Shown piece by piece: positions 7,799-15,210 of a stretch of 64,000 bases of DNA. The notes under the pieces are model-generated. The model ran no database searches. It was given only the letters and a program-made list of their open reading frames with translations, and had not been told where the DNA came from. Both the position numbers and the translations under genes were made by a program. Numbering within the stretch: the stretch's first letter is position 1; each line of letters starts with the position of its first letter. This DNA comes from Alteromonas_F sp964429915 (GTDB taxonomy: Bacteria > Pseudomonadota > Gammaproteobacteria > Enterobacterales > Alteromonadaceae): the NCBI GenBank assembly GCA_964429915.1, contig CAYSDZ010000008.1, positions 1-64,000 on the forward strand. The letters are read 5' to 3'.

Positions 7799-8524
7799 TT
7801 AATCTTTTGCTTCTTGCCCCTTCTGACGCAGCTTCCATTCACCTGCAATATGCCGCCATTTTTCTGTCTGATCTTTACTTGGTTCCTGCTGTATGACGAC
7901 AGGGTGAGCATGAAACATACTTAACTTAGTAACATCGCAGATCTCTATGACATTAAGATGACACGCTGCATGGCGAATTGCAGCGCCGTGACCAACGACT
8001 AGATTCACGTAGTGCTCAGGTTGGCCCTTCCAATCTTCTTGGCATTGATTGCGAATAAACTGCGCGACGCGCTGTCCCGCATCAAATAATGATTCTGAGC
8101 CCGGAAAAGGTAGCCGATAATAGGTATCACTTTTCCAATGTAAAGGCGCAGAGGCATATCGAGGGTCATTTTCCAAAATCGCTTCTATATCATGAATGGA
8201 TAAGTTTGCCACACTCCCCACACTGCGTTCGCTCAAGGCGTTGATTTCTTTATGACGATAATTATGCTGCAATGACTTTGGCAACTGTGCTTTTAGCACT
8301 TCGATGTAAATGTCAGCGGTTTGCCAAGCTCGCAATAATGGGGAAGAGTAAACCGTAGGTGCGGCTGTAAGGCCGAAAGCAATCAGCCAATTAACAAACT
8401 GTTGTGCTTGTTCTGCTACCTCTTTTTTCCCTTGTTCTGTCAGGGCAAAGGGCTGCCAAGCACTGGGCGTATTAGCAAGTTGCTGATAGGCGCCATGGCG
8501 AATGAGTGCGACGCGTGTTGTCAT
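7799..8524 (-). CDS. Histidine phosphatase superfamily protein
   Basis: 241 residues with the N-terminal RHG motif (VALIRHGAYQQL, His phosphorylated in catalysis), a YSSPLLRAWQTA second motif and the C-terminal VVGHGAAIRHA His. These are the catalytic core of the phosphoglycerate mutase/SixA superfamily. Substrate not readable; SixA removes phosphate from a phosphohistidine protein, which would fit a kinase-rich operon, but that is inference. The ATG overlaps the stop of the HprK-related gene by four bases (ATGA), so the two are translationally coupled. Confidence 0.85.
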   Translation of the reverse strand: MTTRVALIRHGAYQQLANTPSAWQPFALTEQGKKEVAEQAQQFVNWLIAFGLTAAPTVYSSPLLRAWQTADIYIEVLKAQLPKSLQHNYRHKEINALSERSVGSVANLSIHDIEAILENDPRYASAPLHWKSDTYYRLPFPGSESLFDAGQRVAQFIRNQCQEDWKGQPEHYVNLVVGHGAAIRHAACHLNVIEICDVTKLSMFHAHPVVIQQEPSKDQTEKWRHIAGEWKLRQKGQEAKD

Positions 8525-9624
8525 AAATCAAGCGCAGAGCGTAATAATGCGGTGATCTGTGTGAAGTTTACTGCGCCTGACACTTCCCACACCTTAAGCG
8601 ATGCCAACATTTCACTATATTGGCTATAAGCAGGCTGGCATGCAGATTGTAAAAACTCGCCTGATGAGTTTTGGTAAAAAGGTCCAGGCGATTTTGCAAT
8701 CGCGGCCATAAGCTCCGGCTTATCTAACACATTAACTGCACGAAAAGACACATCTTTGTTTGGGCTTGAATGCGACCAGTTGAGCAACACTACGTGATGA
8801 AGTGGCGTAGAGCTAGCCATGGCGTGTTTACCATACACGTTTTCTATCATTACGTCGTGTTTATCCTCAAGGCGCCATAATGCTTGTGGGCTCATTTGCG
8901 CCACTTGTCGCTGTTTTTGTTCGCTTAAAATAAACCGAAGCCTATCATTATTATAGAGCGTGCCGGGGTTTACTCGTGGTTGTTTTGCCACACCGTGAGC
9001 GGTAACTATGTCGTCGTGTTGAAACAGAAACAAGCGGTCGTTAGAAATAAATTTAGCATCAGGTTCGTCCATTAATCTTAGCAGCGTGGTCGATTTTCCT
9101 CCGCCAGAGAGAGCCGCAACAGCAATGCCCGTAGGTGTTTCGCTTTTTGAGTTCTTTAAGCTTAGGCAAGACGCGTGGCATATAAGCCCACCTTGTTGCT
9201 GTAAGTGATTAATGTGCTGATTAATAATAAAATTAATGACTTGGCTAACATGTTGTTCGCATGGTCCAACAGCAAAAGGTTGGTAACGGTGTTGAAAAAA
9301 CACCATGCCCGTTTTGAATTTATGAACCCATCGGCCTTTTTCAGTATCGTAGATTTGCTCCTTGAGTCCTGTTTTTCCTTCTTCTCGAGGCCAGTCTTGC
9401 CAGTTGAACTGTGTTTTAACTGATTCTTGGGAAAACAAGTAAATACGGGGCAGCCCCTCATTTACCGGCTTTGCGGTGAGCCATGGAGAAAAATACCGTT
9501 TCAACGAATCTATGAGAGCGGCATGGTTGCTATGCACTGCATAGTGTTCTTGTCCAAAGGCAATAAAAAACTGATGAATACAGTCATGCGGATTGAGGGC
9601 AAGGTCAGTCATTGCTTGCATCAC
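8521..9624 (-). CDS. HprK-related kinase, GAK type
   Basis: 367 residues. A P-loop lies about residue 173 (AALSGGGKSTTLL), preceded by the LICHASC strand and followed by FISNDRLFL, the arrangement of HPr kinase/phosphorylase C-terminal domains. The long N-terminal part is specific to the subfamily I know as HprK-related kinase B. HprK phosphorylates a serine on HPr; the target of this subfamily is not known. The frame opens GTGATG. The GTG overlaps the ATP-grasp stop by four bases and the ATG by one, so translation is coupled with either start. Core gene of the GAK module. Confidence 0.85.
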   Translation of the reverse strand: MMQAMTDLALNPHDCIHQFFIAFGQEHYAVHSNHAALIDSLKRYFSPWLTAKPVNEGLPRIYLFSQESVKTQFNWQDWPREEGKTGLKEQIYDTEKGRWVHKFKTGMVFFQHRYQPFAVGPCEQHVSQVINFIINQHINHLQQQGGLICHASCLSLKNSKSETPTGIAVAALSGGGKSTTLLRLMDEPDAKFISNDRLFLFQHDDIVTAHGVAKQPRVNPGTLYNNDRLRFILSEQKQRQVAQMSPQALWRLEDKHDVMIENVYGKHAMASSTPLHHVVLLNWSHSSPNKDVSFRAVNVLDKPELMAAIAKSPGPFYQNSSGEFLQSACQPAYSQYSEMLASLKVWEVSGAVNFTQITALLRSALDL

Positions 9625-10520
9625 TGTAGGCGCTCCAGTGATGTAAAAATATGTTCGCTATACGCAGCAGCTGCATCTACCCTTGCTCCTTCTAGAGCGC
9701 CTTTAAAGCCGCCAAACGCCGATACTTCAAAGACAATGGGACCGGCATCAGTAAGGGCAATATCAACCGTAGTAAAATCGAGGCCAAAGGGGGCTTGTGC
9801 TTTTTTCCCTAACTCAATTAAGGACGGTTCTGGCTCAAAAAAAGCATATTTTCCGCCACTTTCGATGGTGGTATTCCAAGAATCTTTACTTGATACTCTA
9901 GCATAGGTACACAAATAGTTTCCTCCTACAAACACCATGCCTAAATCCTGACCTCGTAGCGATGCTTTTTGTTGAATATAGAGCATGGGGTTACGCGTGT
10001 GGAAATCATTTAGCTGCGATTGGATAGTGTCGATAGGGGAATTGCTAGTGTCAAGCAATGTCATACCTCTGGCTTTGGTGGAGAACATCGGTTTGAGCAC
10101 GACTTGACCACAATCTCGAACGAAGCGGAGTGCTTCATCTATGTTTTCAGTCACCAAAGTTTTTGGCATAGGGATGGCGTGCTTACTTAAAGTTACAGTG
10201 CAACCAAGCCGATTTACAAGCTGTAAAATTGCGCTACAGGGACTAAATATTTTCACACCGGCATCTTCTGCCACCCTTAAAAGCTCAATGCGATCCCACA
10301 TGTGCCGGTCGTAATCTTGAGTGACTTTTTTTACAACGATTCCGTCTAATTCACAGAGATTATGGCCTTCGAAAAACAGGGCATGGGTTTGCACATCAAA
10401 CACAACCTTTGCCATATCGATAACGAGACGAAATCCACTTGCGCGCTCTAAACGGTCGGCCAGTACTTCGGTAGACCACTTTCCAGGAATACCAATGACC
10501 CCAATTTTTTTATTCAACAA
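9621..10520 (-). CDS. GAK system ATP-grasp enzyme
   Basis: About 299 residues of ATP-grasp type. QVVLKPMFSTKARGM gives the ATP-binding Lys and small loop, YIQQKASLRGQDLGMVFVGG is the RimK/GshB-like grasp region, and PIVFEVSAFGGFKG is the C-terminal metal site (E, then a Gly/Ala loop where RimK has N). ATP-grasp enzymes join a carboxylate to an amine or similar via an acyl-phosphate. Substrate unknown. The start is a TTG; TTG codons at 10520 and 10517 both lie downstream of AAGGAA, the second with better spacing. It overlaps the PhoU/APH gene by about ten bases. Confidence 0.85.
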   Translation of the reverse strand: MLNKKIGVIGIPGKWSTEVLADRLERASGFRLVIDMAKVVFDVQTHALFFEGHNLCELDGIVVKKVTQDYDRHMWDRIELLRVAEDAGVKIFSPCSAILQLVNRLGCTVTLSKHAIPMPKTLVTENIDEALRFVRDCGQVVLKPMFSTKARGMTLLDTSNSPIDTIQSQLNDFHTRNPMLYIQQKASLRGQDLGMVFVGGNYLCTYARVSSKDSWNTTIESGGKYAFFEPEPSLIELGKKAQAPFGLDFTTVDIALTDAGPIVFEVSAFGGFKGALEGARVDAAAAYSEHIFTSLERLQ

Positions 10521-12168
10521 ACAATTCCTTTAAAGGCGTTTTGTAGCGCAATACGTTATTATTAGGTAAGTTAGTGACACAGTCTAGCAAATAGCGTGCG
10601 CGTAAAACCATGCGTTTTGACAATACAGGGTCGAGAATAAAACGAGTTGAAGTAATTAATGAGCGCGCTAGCCCCAAAGAAAGACGAAGTTCAAATGAGG
10701 CATCGTTTTGCTGTTTTGCAAAACGCCTGACTTTTGTAAGAAAAGCTTTTGCTATAGACATTATACGTGCCCTTTCGTCGGTTTCTAAAATATTCAAACG
10801 ATAAATAGAGATAATAAAAACCGAAATATCCTGTACGTAATCCATATATTGCGAACGATGAAGATCAATAAAGTTAATTTTCTTTTCTACTGGATCATAA
10901 ATAATATTGTCGAGGTTGAAGTCGCCATGAATGTACACTGAAAAAGGGGCTTGCCATTGTTTTTCAAATTCGTTTGCCCTTTCAATGAGTTGATTGAGTG
11001 AAATTTGTTGTTCATTGCATAGCATTTGTGTTTGCGTATTAAATTTGGGATGAACCTGATACACACTATTTAAACGGTCTTTTAGTTGCGCCATGTATTG
11101 GCCGCCAATGCTTTCATTAACTTTTGTTTCTAGCCAAATTTTTTTCAGCGTTTTTAGTAATGCTTCTAGTGCGTATGAACACAGTTGTTCGCGATCGCGG
11201 TGTGGTTGGGTAAGCAAATGCTCGAACGTAATGCCGGGCAAGTGCTCTATAAGCATAGACGCTGAGCTGCCTTGTTTTTTATAGGCAATAATTTTAGGCG
11301 CTAGGCCGGGAAAAATTTGATGCCAGCTTTGCACACTCTGTTTTTCTTCGCGGACTTTTTGCTTTTCTCCCTCTTTAAATACGGCAAAATATTCAGGTTG
11401 GCCAGTTTTACTGTCGGCTTTGTGAGAAATACCTGAAATGACGCTACCGGAGCGCGTTTCTGCAAGTGGGTCGAGCTGTAAATTATCAGCTTGAGCATTC
11501 ATATTGTCTGCCAATTTGCCCAAAGACTGTAGTCTAGCTACCGTTGTCTTTTGCCCCAGGTTTGCTGATAGAACAGCGGCGACCATATCCCCTGTTAAAT
11601 TAAGCATTTGTCGAATCGCATAAAAAGCAAAAATACTCTCGGTTGAAAAAAGCGCTGGGTGCTTTTCTCTCAAAGAAACTATAAATCTTTCGAGCGTTTT
11701 ATTTAGCTTGAGATGAATTTTCTTACGCTCTTTGTCAAGCGAAAGCGCAAGCCTTGAGTCAGCGTTAAGTAACGCTTTTTCAAGTTCGCTTATCATGCTA
11801 TTCAAACGCTTTAGCAGTTTACTGCACTCTTTATCAGGCATCGACACATCAGAAGACAACGCAACATTATGTCGTTCTAATACCGATTCTCTGCACAACT
11901 GACTAAAATAATGAAGTAAAGACACCAAACTATCCGTGGCTTGCAGCTGAAAATGTTGAGCTGCGGATTGTTGTTGTTTTAATTGCGCCAACAAACTACG
12001 ACGTGTGCGGTTACGCAAATTTTCAAGATATCCAGCACGGCTTTTAATGCGTGAAGCCAGAAGAGGAGAGGGGCGTATAAAATACGCCTCTGCTATCGCT
12101 AATTGCTCGTTAATTTCTAAAAACAAAAAATGTAACTGTTCTTTTGTCTTGAGTGTTAACTTCGCCAC
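10510..12168 (-). CDS. Helical (PhoU-like) domain fused to APH-type kinase
   Basis: 552 residues. The first 230 or so are almost wholly alpha-helical with heptad-like patterns and a stretch (FYAIRQMLNLTGDMVAAVL) reminiscent of PhoU. The C-terminal half is an aminoglycoside-phosphotransferase-like kinase: YFAVFKEGEK and IEHLPGITFEHLL in the N-lobe, then YIHGDFNLDNIIYD (catalytic HxDxxxxN) and INFIDLHRS (metal Asp). Substrate unknown. Start is GTG at 12168 with AAGGAA six bases upstream. It appears to lead the GAK operon and makes a second kinase next to the HprK-like one. Confidence 0.75.
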   Translation of the reverse strand: MAKLTLKTKEQLHFLFLEINEQLAIAEAYFIRPSPLLASRIKSRAGYLENLRNRTRRSLLAQLKQQQSAAQHFQLQATDSLVSLLHYFSQLCRESVLERHNVALSSDVSMPDKECSKLLKRLNSMISELEKALLNADSRLALSLDKERKKIHLKLNKTLERFIVSLREKHPALFSTESIFAFYAIRQMLNLTGDMVAAVLSANLGQKTTVARLQSLGKLADNMNAQADNLQLDPLAETRSGSVISGISHKADSKTGQPEYFAVFKEGEKQKVREEKQSVQSWHQIFPGLAPKIIAYKKQGSSASMLIEHLPGITFEHLLTQPHRDREQLCSYALEALLKTLKKIWLETKVNESIGGQYMAQLKDRLNSVYQVHPKFNTQTQMLCNEQQISLNQLIERANEFEKQWQAPFSVYIHGDFNLDNIIYDPVEKKINFIDLHRSQYMDYVQDISVFIISIYRLNILETDERARIMSIAKAFLTKVRRFAKQQNDASFELRLSLGLARSLITSTRFILDPVLSKRMVLRARYLLDCVTNLPNNNVLRYKTPLKELFVE

Positions 12169-12231
12169 TCTCTATTCCTTTTGATGTCCTGCTCTCTTTG
12201 ATCCCCAGTTCTCTTCAGTTCTCACAGGGCG

Positions 12232-12351
12232 TTAGGCATTTTTACACAGTCTATCACCGTAGTAATCGTCTTTATAATTACAGTTCATGTCGTTAACAGA
12301 GTTCTGTGATTGAGCATTGCGTGTGAATATGCCTTTGATCCAATTTTTCAT
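12232..12351 (-). CDS. Small ORF, 39 aa, upstream of the GAK operon
   Basis: ATG at 12351 preceded by AGGA with nine bases of spacing, then 39 codons to TAA at 12232. The peptide starts MKNWIKGIFTRN and ends NYKDDYYGDRLCKNA. The first part is a short amphipathic helix with Trp, the second is Asn/Asp/Tyr-rich with two Cys. It lies 63 bases before the GTG of the PhoU/APH gene on the same strand, with no terminator between. I recognise no family. Its place beside an ATP-grasp enzyme and kinases makes a substrate or accessory role conceivable, but this is only inference. Confidence 0.5.
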   Translation of the reverse strand: MKNWIKGIFTRNAQSQNSVNDMNCNYKDDYYGDRLCKNA

Positions 12352-12527
12352 TGAATGTTTTCCTAAGTAAGTAAATTGAAATAGCATCATAATCACATGA
12401 GCTCAAGGGAACCATTTAAAAAATAAGATGGGTAGTATTCAAGAACTAGATTAAATGATTATGAATTTTTTATTTCTTTTTTCTTACTTTTACTTCTAAA
12501 TGATTAAGTAAGCGGAACACCAACAAA

Positions 12528-12551
12528 AAAGGCACTGTTCCCAGTGCCTTT
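12528..12551 (-). terminator. Intrinsic terminator after the TonB-C protein
   Basis: GGCACTG (12531-12537) pairs with CAGTGCC (12542-12548) around a 4-base loop. On the minus strand the stem is followed by six T. It ends transcription of the TonB-C gene and separates it from the GAK run. Confidence 0.85.
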
Positions 12552-12571
12552 ACAACAAATCGCTTAATTAA

Positions 12572-12994
12572 CTATAAATTAAATGCGGTTAAACCCGGCA
12601 CGACTTTGTTACTTTGGTCAGATATTAATAAAAAGTCATATTGTTTTTGAAGGCCAATAACCTTAACCGCCTGATTGTTTGCCAAAACGGGCTCGAATCT
12701 TGTGTTTTTGAGCGCGTTTATTGATGAACGGATAAAATGCTTTGAACCTTCAAAGTCAACAACTTTTATATTTGTTGGTTCGCCATCGGTTGTTAAATCA
12801 TAAGATAAAGTGACCTTACCTTGAATTTTTTGAGAGATAGCGCTGCTTGGGTAATCAGGTGTGACGCTTTTTACTTTTGTTAAACCAATACCAGATTGGG
12901 CTAGGTCGTTTGCTCGAATTGTCGATGCGTTAACGCCCATAGAGACCAGTCCGATTAAGCTAATAGTGCTTAGCATTGCAATTACCTTTTTCAT
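12572..12994 (-). CDS. Exported protein with TonB C-terminal-like domain
   Basis: 140 residues: signal peptide (MKKVIAMLSTISLIGLVSMG, cleavage near VNA), then a TonB-C-type domain recognisable by VTPDYPSSAISQKIQGKVTLSYDLTTDG and INALKNTRFEPVLANNQ. Unlike real TonB it has no N-terminal anchor helix or proline-rich spacer, so it is probably a free periplasmic protein of the energy-transducer-like group common in Alteromonadales. Start: ATG at 12994 with GGAGG six bases upstream. It is transcribed divergently from the ribbon-helix-helix gene across a repeat-bearing AT-rich region. Confidence 0.8.
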   Translation of the reverse strand: MKKVIAMLSTISLIGLVSMGVNASTIRANDLAQSGIGLTKVKSVTPDYPSSAISQKIQGKVTLSYDLTTDGEPTNIKVVDFEGSKHFIRSSINALKNTRFEPVLANNQAVKVIGLQKQYDFLLISDQSNKVVPGLTAFNL

Positions 12995-13090
12995 ACTTAC
13001 CTCCAATCCTGAATGCTTCAGATATTGTTTTGATTTTTGTTATACCTAGTATTCTCTTTAAATATGCTTACGCTATTTAAAGTATAGATT

Positions 13091-13200
13091 AAGTATATAC
13101 ATTCAATATCTTTTCGCAAGCTTTTTTTAAATAACCTTTTATTTTAATAAAAATGTAATAAAAGTAGTGTAAACACTATACATATATAAAGTATATACAT
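13091..13200. promoter_or_regulatory. Two copies of a 12-mer in a divergent promoter region
   Basis: AAGTATATACAT occurs identically at 13091-13102 and 13189-13200, between the divergently read TonB-C and ribbon-helix-helix genes. The second copy lies 40 bases before the RHH start. Spaced short repeats are typical operators for MetJ/Arc-fold regulators, so autoregulation by the adjacent RHH protein is a natural guess. Confidence 0.4.
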
Positions 13201-13239
13201 ATGCGTTACCTTTACGGATCACGTTGAAAGAAGTTGTGC

Positions 13240-13422
13240 ATGAACAGCAAAACAGATAAGAAAGACCACAAAAAAAATAGTCAGTTGATTATTCGTATAA
13301 AAAAGAATGAGCGTGACGCGTTTGTCAATTTATGCGAAGAATTAGACACCAGTGCAGCCAGAGAAATTCGACACTTTATTAGAGATTTTTTGACTAAACA
13401 TGGAGAAATGCCGTCATCATGA
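13240..13422 (+). CDS. Ribbon-helix-helix (Arc-like) DNA-binding protein
   Basis: 60 residues from the ATG at 13240. A lysine-rich lead is followed by SQLIIRIKKNERDAFVNLCE and TSAAREIRHFIRDFLTKHG, the beta-strand plus two helices of an Arc/MetJ-type fold with the strand residues facing DNA. Such proteins bind as dimers to short repeats. No toxin gene follows, so it does not look like an antitoxin. An upstream in-frame TTG at 13234 is less likely as start. It meets the chemoreceptor gene tail-to-tail with six bases of overlap. Confidence 0.75.
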   Translation: MNSKTDKKDHKKNSQLIIRIKKNERDAFVNLCEELDTSAAREIRHFIRDFLTKHGEMPSS

Positions 13423-15054
13423 CGACACTTTAAATTGCTGCATAGAGTGATTAAGGGCTTCGCTTAAATCGAGCAAAGCTTTATTGTGTTGGTTTATGCT
13501 TGTTGCATTTTCTTTGTTTTTGTCTGATATAACAGAGATAGTTTGAATCAGACGGTCTGCATTTTCGCTTGCGTTAGCCTGGTCATGTGTGCCTTTGGCA
13601 ATACCCGTATTCATTTTACTGATTTCATCCATGAGCACATGAATACGTGAAATATCAGCGGTGACATTTTGGGCTTTTTCTATACTGTTATCGACTAATT
13701 TGCCGTTTCCAGCAATGGCATTGACGACTGAATCTGTCCCTTCTTGCAGTTTAGCGATGGTTTGATGAATCTCAGATGTTGATTGAGTTGTACGTTCAGC
13801 TAAGTTTCTGACTTCATCAGCGACCACTGCAAATCCGCGTCCTTGTTCGCCTGCTCTGGCCGCCTCTATTGCAGCATTTAATGCTAAAAGATTGGTTTGT
13901 TCTGCGATGCTTTTAATAACGTCTAAAATTGAATCGATATTGTCGGTATCTTGCTTGAGTTGGTCAACAGTCGAGGTGGTTTTATTGGCTGAATCCGCAA
14001 GTTCTTGAATGTCGTTCACCATTTGCTTTACAAAGGTGTCTGAACGGGTTGCGACGGTATTGGCTTCAGCCACTTTGGTATTCGTAGTGTCAGCGTGTTG
14101 AGCTATGGCTTGTATGCCAGTGCTGATTTCAGAAATGACATGTGCAATACGATTAATTTCAACCGATTGTTCTGAGGCACTATCCAGTATTGCATTAGTC
14201 TGTTTATCGAATGCTTCATTGGAGCAAGCAATGCTATTTGCCGCTCCGAGCCCTTGCCTTACGCTATTTTCTATTTTTACCATCATGGCATTGAAGCCAT
14301 TAGCAATCGCGCTAATTTCGCAATTACTTTGTACAATGGCTCGTTTACTGAGGTCGGAGTCGCGTTCAACAATTTCAATGGTATCTTTTAGTGCGTTAAG
14401 TGATTTAATAATACTTTTAAACACTAAAGTAGCTAAAGTGGTGATAAAAATAATGGCAAGAATAAAAAATATCAGGCTTGAGCGGTTGCTTTGTTTAATT
14501 GAATTAACAGAATTGTTAAAGAACCCATCGCCTTTTACTTTTGCATACTCGACGATTTCAACATAGTACGCGGATAACTCTGCTTCTAGGCGAACAAATT
14601 CAGATAAAAGCTCAGATAAAAGCTCAGGGTTATTGGTACTAGAGGAGTCTATTTTTGAAATGACGTTTGCCCACTTGTCTAATACGGCGTTGGTTTTCTT
14701 TGCAAGTTGTTTTCCTTCTTCGCCTAAAATCCGCTCGTTCACCATTTGCTGGTGTTGACGAATTGACGTTACAGCTTGCCGCAGCTCCAAAACAAAAGTG
14801 CTTTTTTCGTTTTCATTGAACATAGGTGATTGAATATTTCTTATCAGTACCCCCACTCTTAATGATTCTGCATACGCTAAGGTTGAGTTTCTGGTGACGG
14901 TAAGCGGATGCTTGTGCATCTTTTCCACGATGCTTCCTAAATTTGCGCTTGAGGTAGCCTGCAAATAAAACATAAAAACGAGGGTAGCTAAAACAAGTAG
15001 TAAAGTAGTAATCAGCCTTGCTTTGATGGATAAATGGCTAAAAAAGTAATTCAA
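13417..15054 (-). CDS. Methyl-accepting chemotaxis protein
   Basis: 545 residues. TM1 lies at about 13-32, a helical periplasmic sensor (4HB type) follows to about 190, TM2 at about 193-213 (SLIFFILAIIFITTLATLVF), then HAMP and a long cytoplasmic coiled coil. The signalling tip is textbook: QTNLLALNAAIEAARAGEQG, GFAVVADEVRNLAERT. It should couple to CheA/CheW; ligand unknown. The start codon is TTG and the Shine-Dalgarno is poor. No che genes are near, as usual for dispersed receptors. Confidence 0.93.
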   Translation of the reverse strand: MNYFFSHLSIKARLITTLLLVLATLVFMFYLQATSSANLGSIVEKMHKHPLTVTRNSTLAYAESLRVGVLIRNIQSPMFNENEKSTFVLELRQAVTSIRQHQQMVNERILGEEGKQLAKKTNAVLDKWANVISKIDSSSTNNPELLSELLSEFVRLEAELSAYYVEIVEYAKVKGDGFFNNSVNSIKQSNRSSLIFFILAIIFITTLATLVFKSIIKSLNALKDTIEIVERDSDLSKRAIVQSNCEISAIANGFNAMMVKIENSVRQGLGAANSIACSNEAFDKQTNAILDSASEQSVEINRIAHVISEISTGIQAIAQHADTTNTKVAEANTVATRSDTFVKQMVNDIQELADSANKTTSTVDQLKQDTDNIDSILDVIKSIAEQTNLLALNAAIEAARAGEQGRGFAVVADEVRNLAERTTQSTSEIHQTIAKLQEGTDSVVNAIAGNGKLVDNSIEKAQNVTADISRIHVLMDEISKMNTGIAKGTHDQANASENADRLIQTISVISDKNKENATSINQHNKALLDLSEALNHSMQQFKVSS

Positions 15055-15148
15055 CGATGAGGCCTACAAAAAATGATCTACGTCCATTCTATTTTTATAA
15101 TATATAGCCGGTATGTTCGCCACTTATTATTTGCTTATGTTTCAATAT

Positions 15149-15173
15149 AAAAAAGCCCTGCTAAAAGCAGGGC
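15149..15173 (-). terminator. Intrinsic terminator of katG
   Basis: GCCCTGCT (15155-15162) pairs with AGCAGGGC (15166-15173) around a 3-base loop, followed on the minus strand by a T tract. It lies 38 bases after the katG stop and before the chemoreceptor gene. Confidence 0.85.
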
Positions 15174-15210
15174 CATATTAACGCTTGTATACAAAACACC
15201 GTTTTGTCGA

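Noticed and set aside
7771..7911. N-terminal extension of the metallophosphoesterase
   Set aside because: It overlaps the end of the histidine phosphatase gene; an ATG with AGAGG at 7770 just after that gene is a better start.
9427..9906. Plus-strand open frame of 159 codons
   Set aside because: It lies antisense to the HprK-related and ATP-grasp genes, has no plausible domain, and those genes are strongly supported.
13091..13200. Repeat pair as a CRISPR fragment
   Set aside because: Only two 12-mers with no spacer-sized regularity and no cas genes in the window.
13234..13422. RHH protein as an antitoxin
   Set aside because: No toxin-sized partner gene in the same direction next to it.
14105..14566. 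Plus-strand open frame of 153 codons
   Set aside because: Antisense to the chemoreceptor HAMP and signalling regions; composition is that of a mirror frame.
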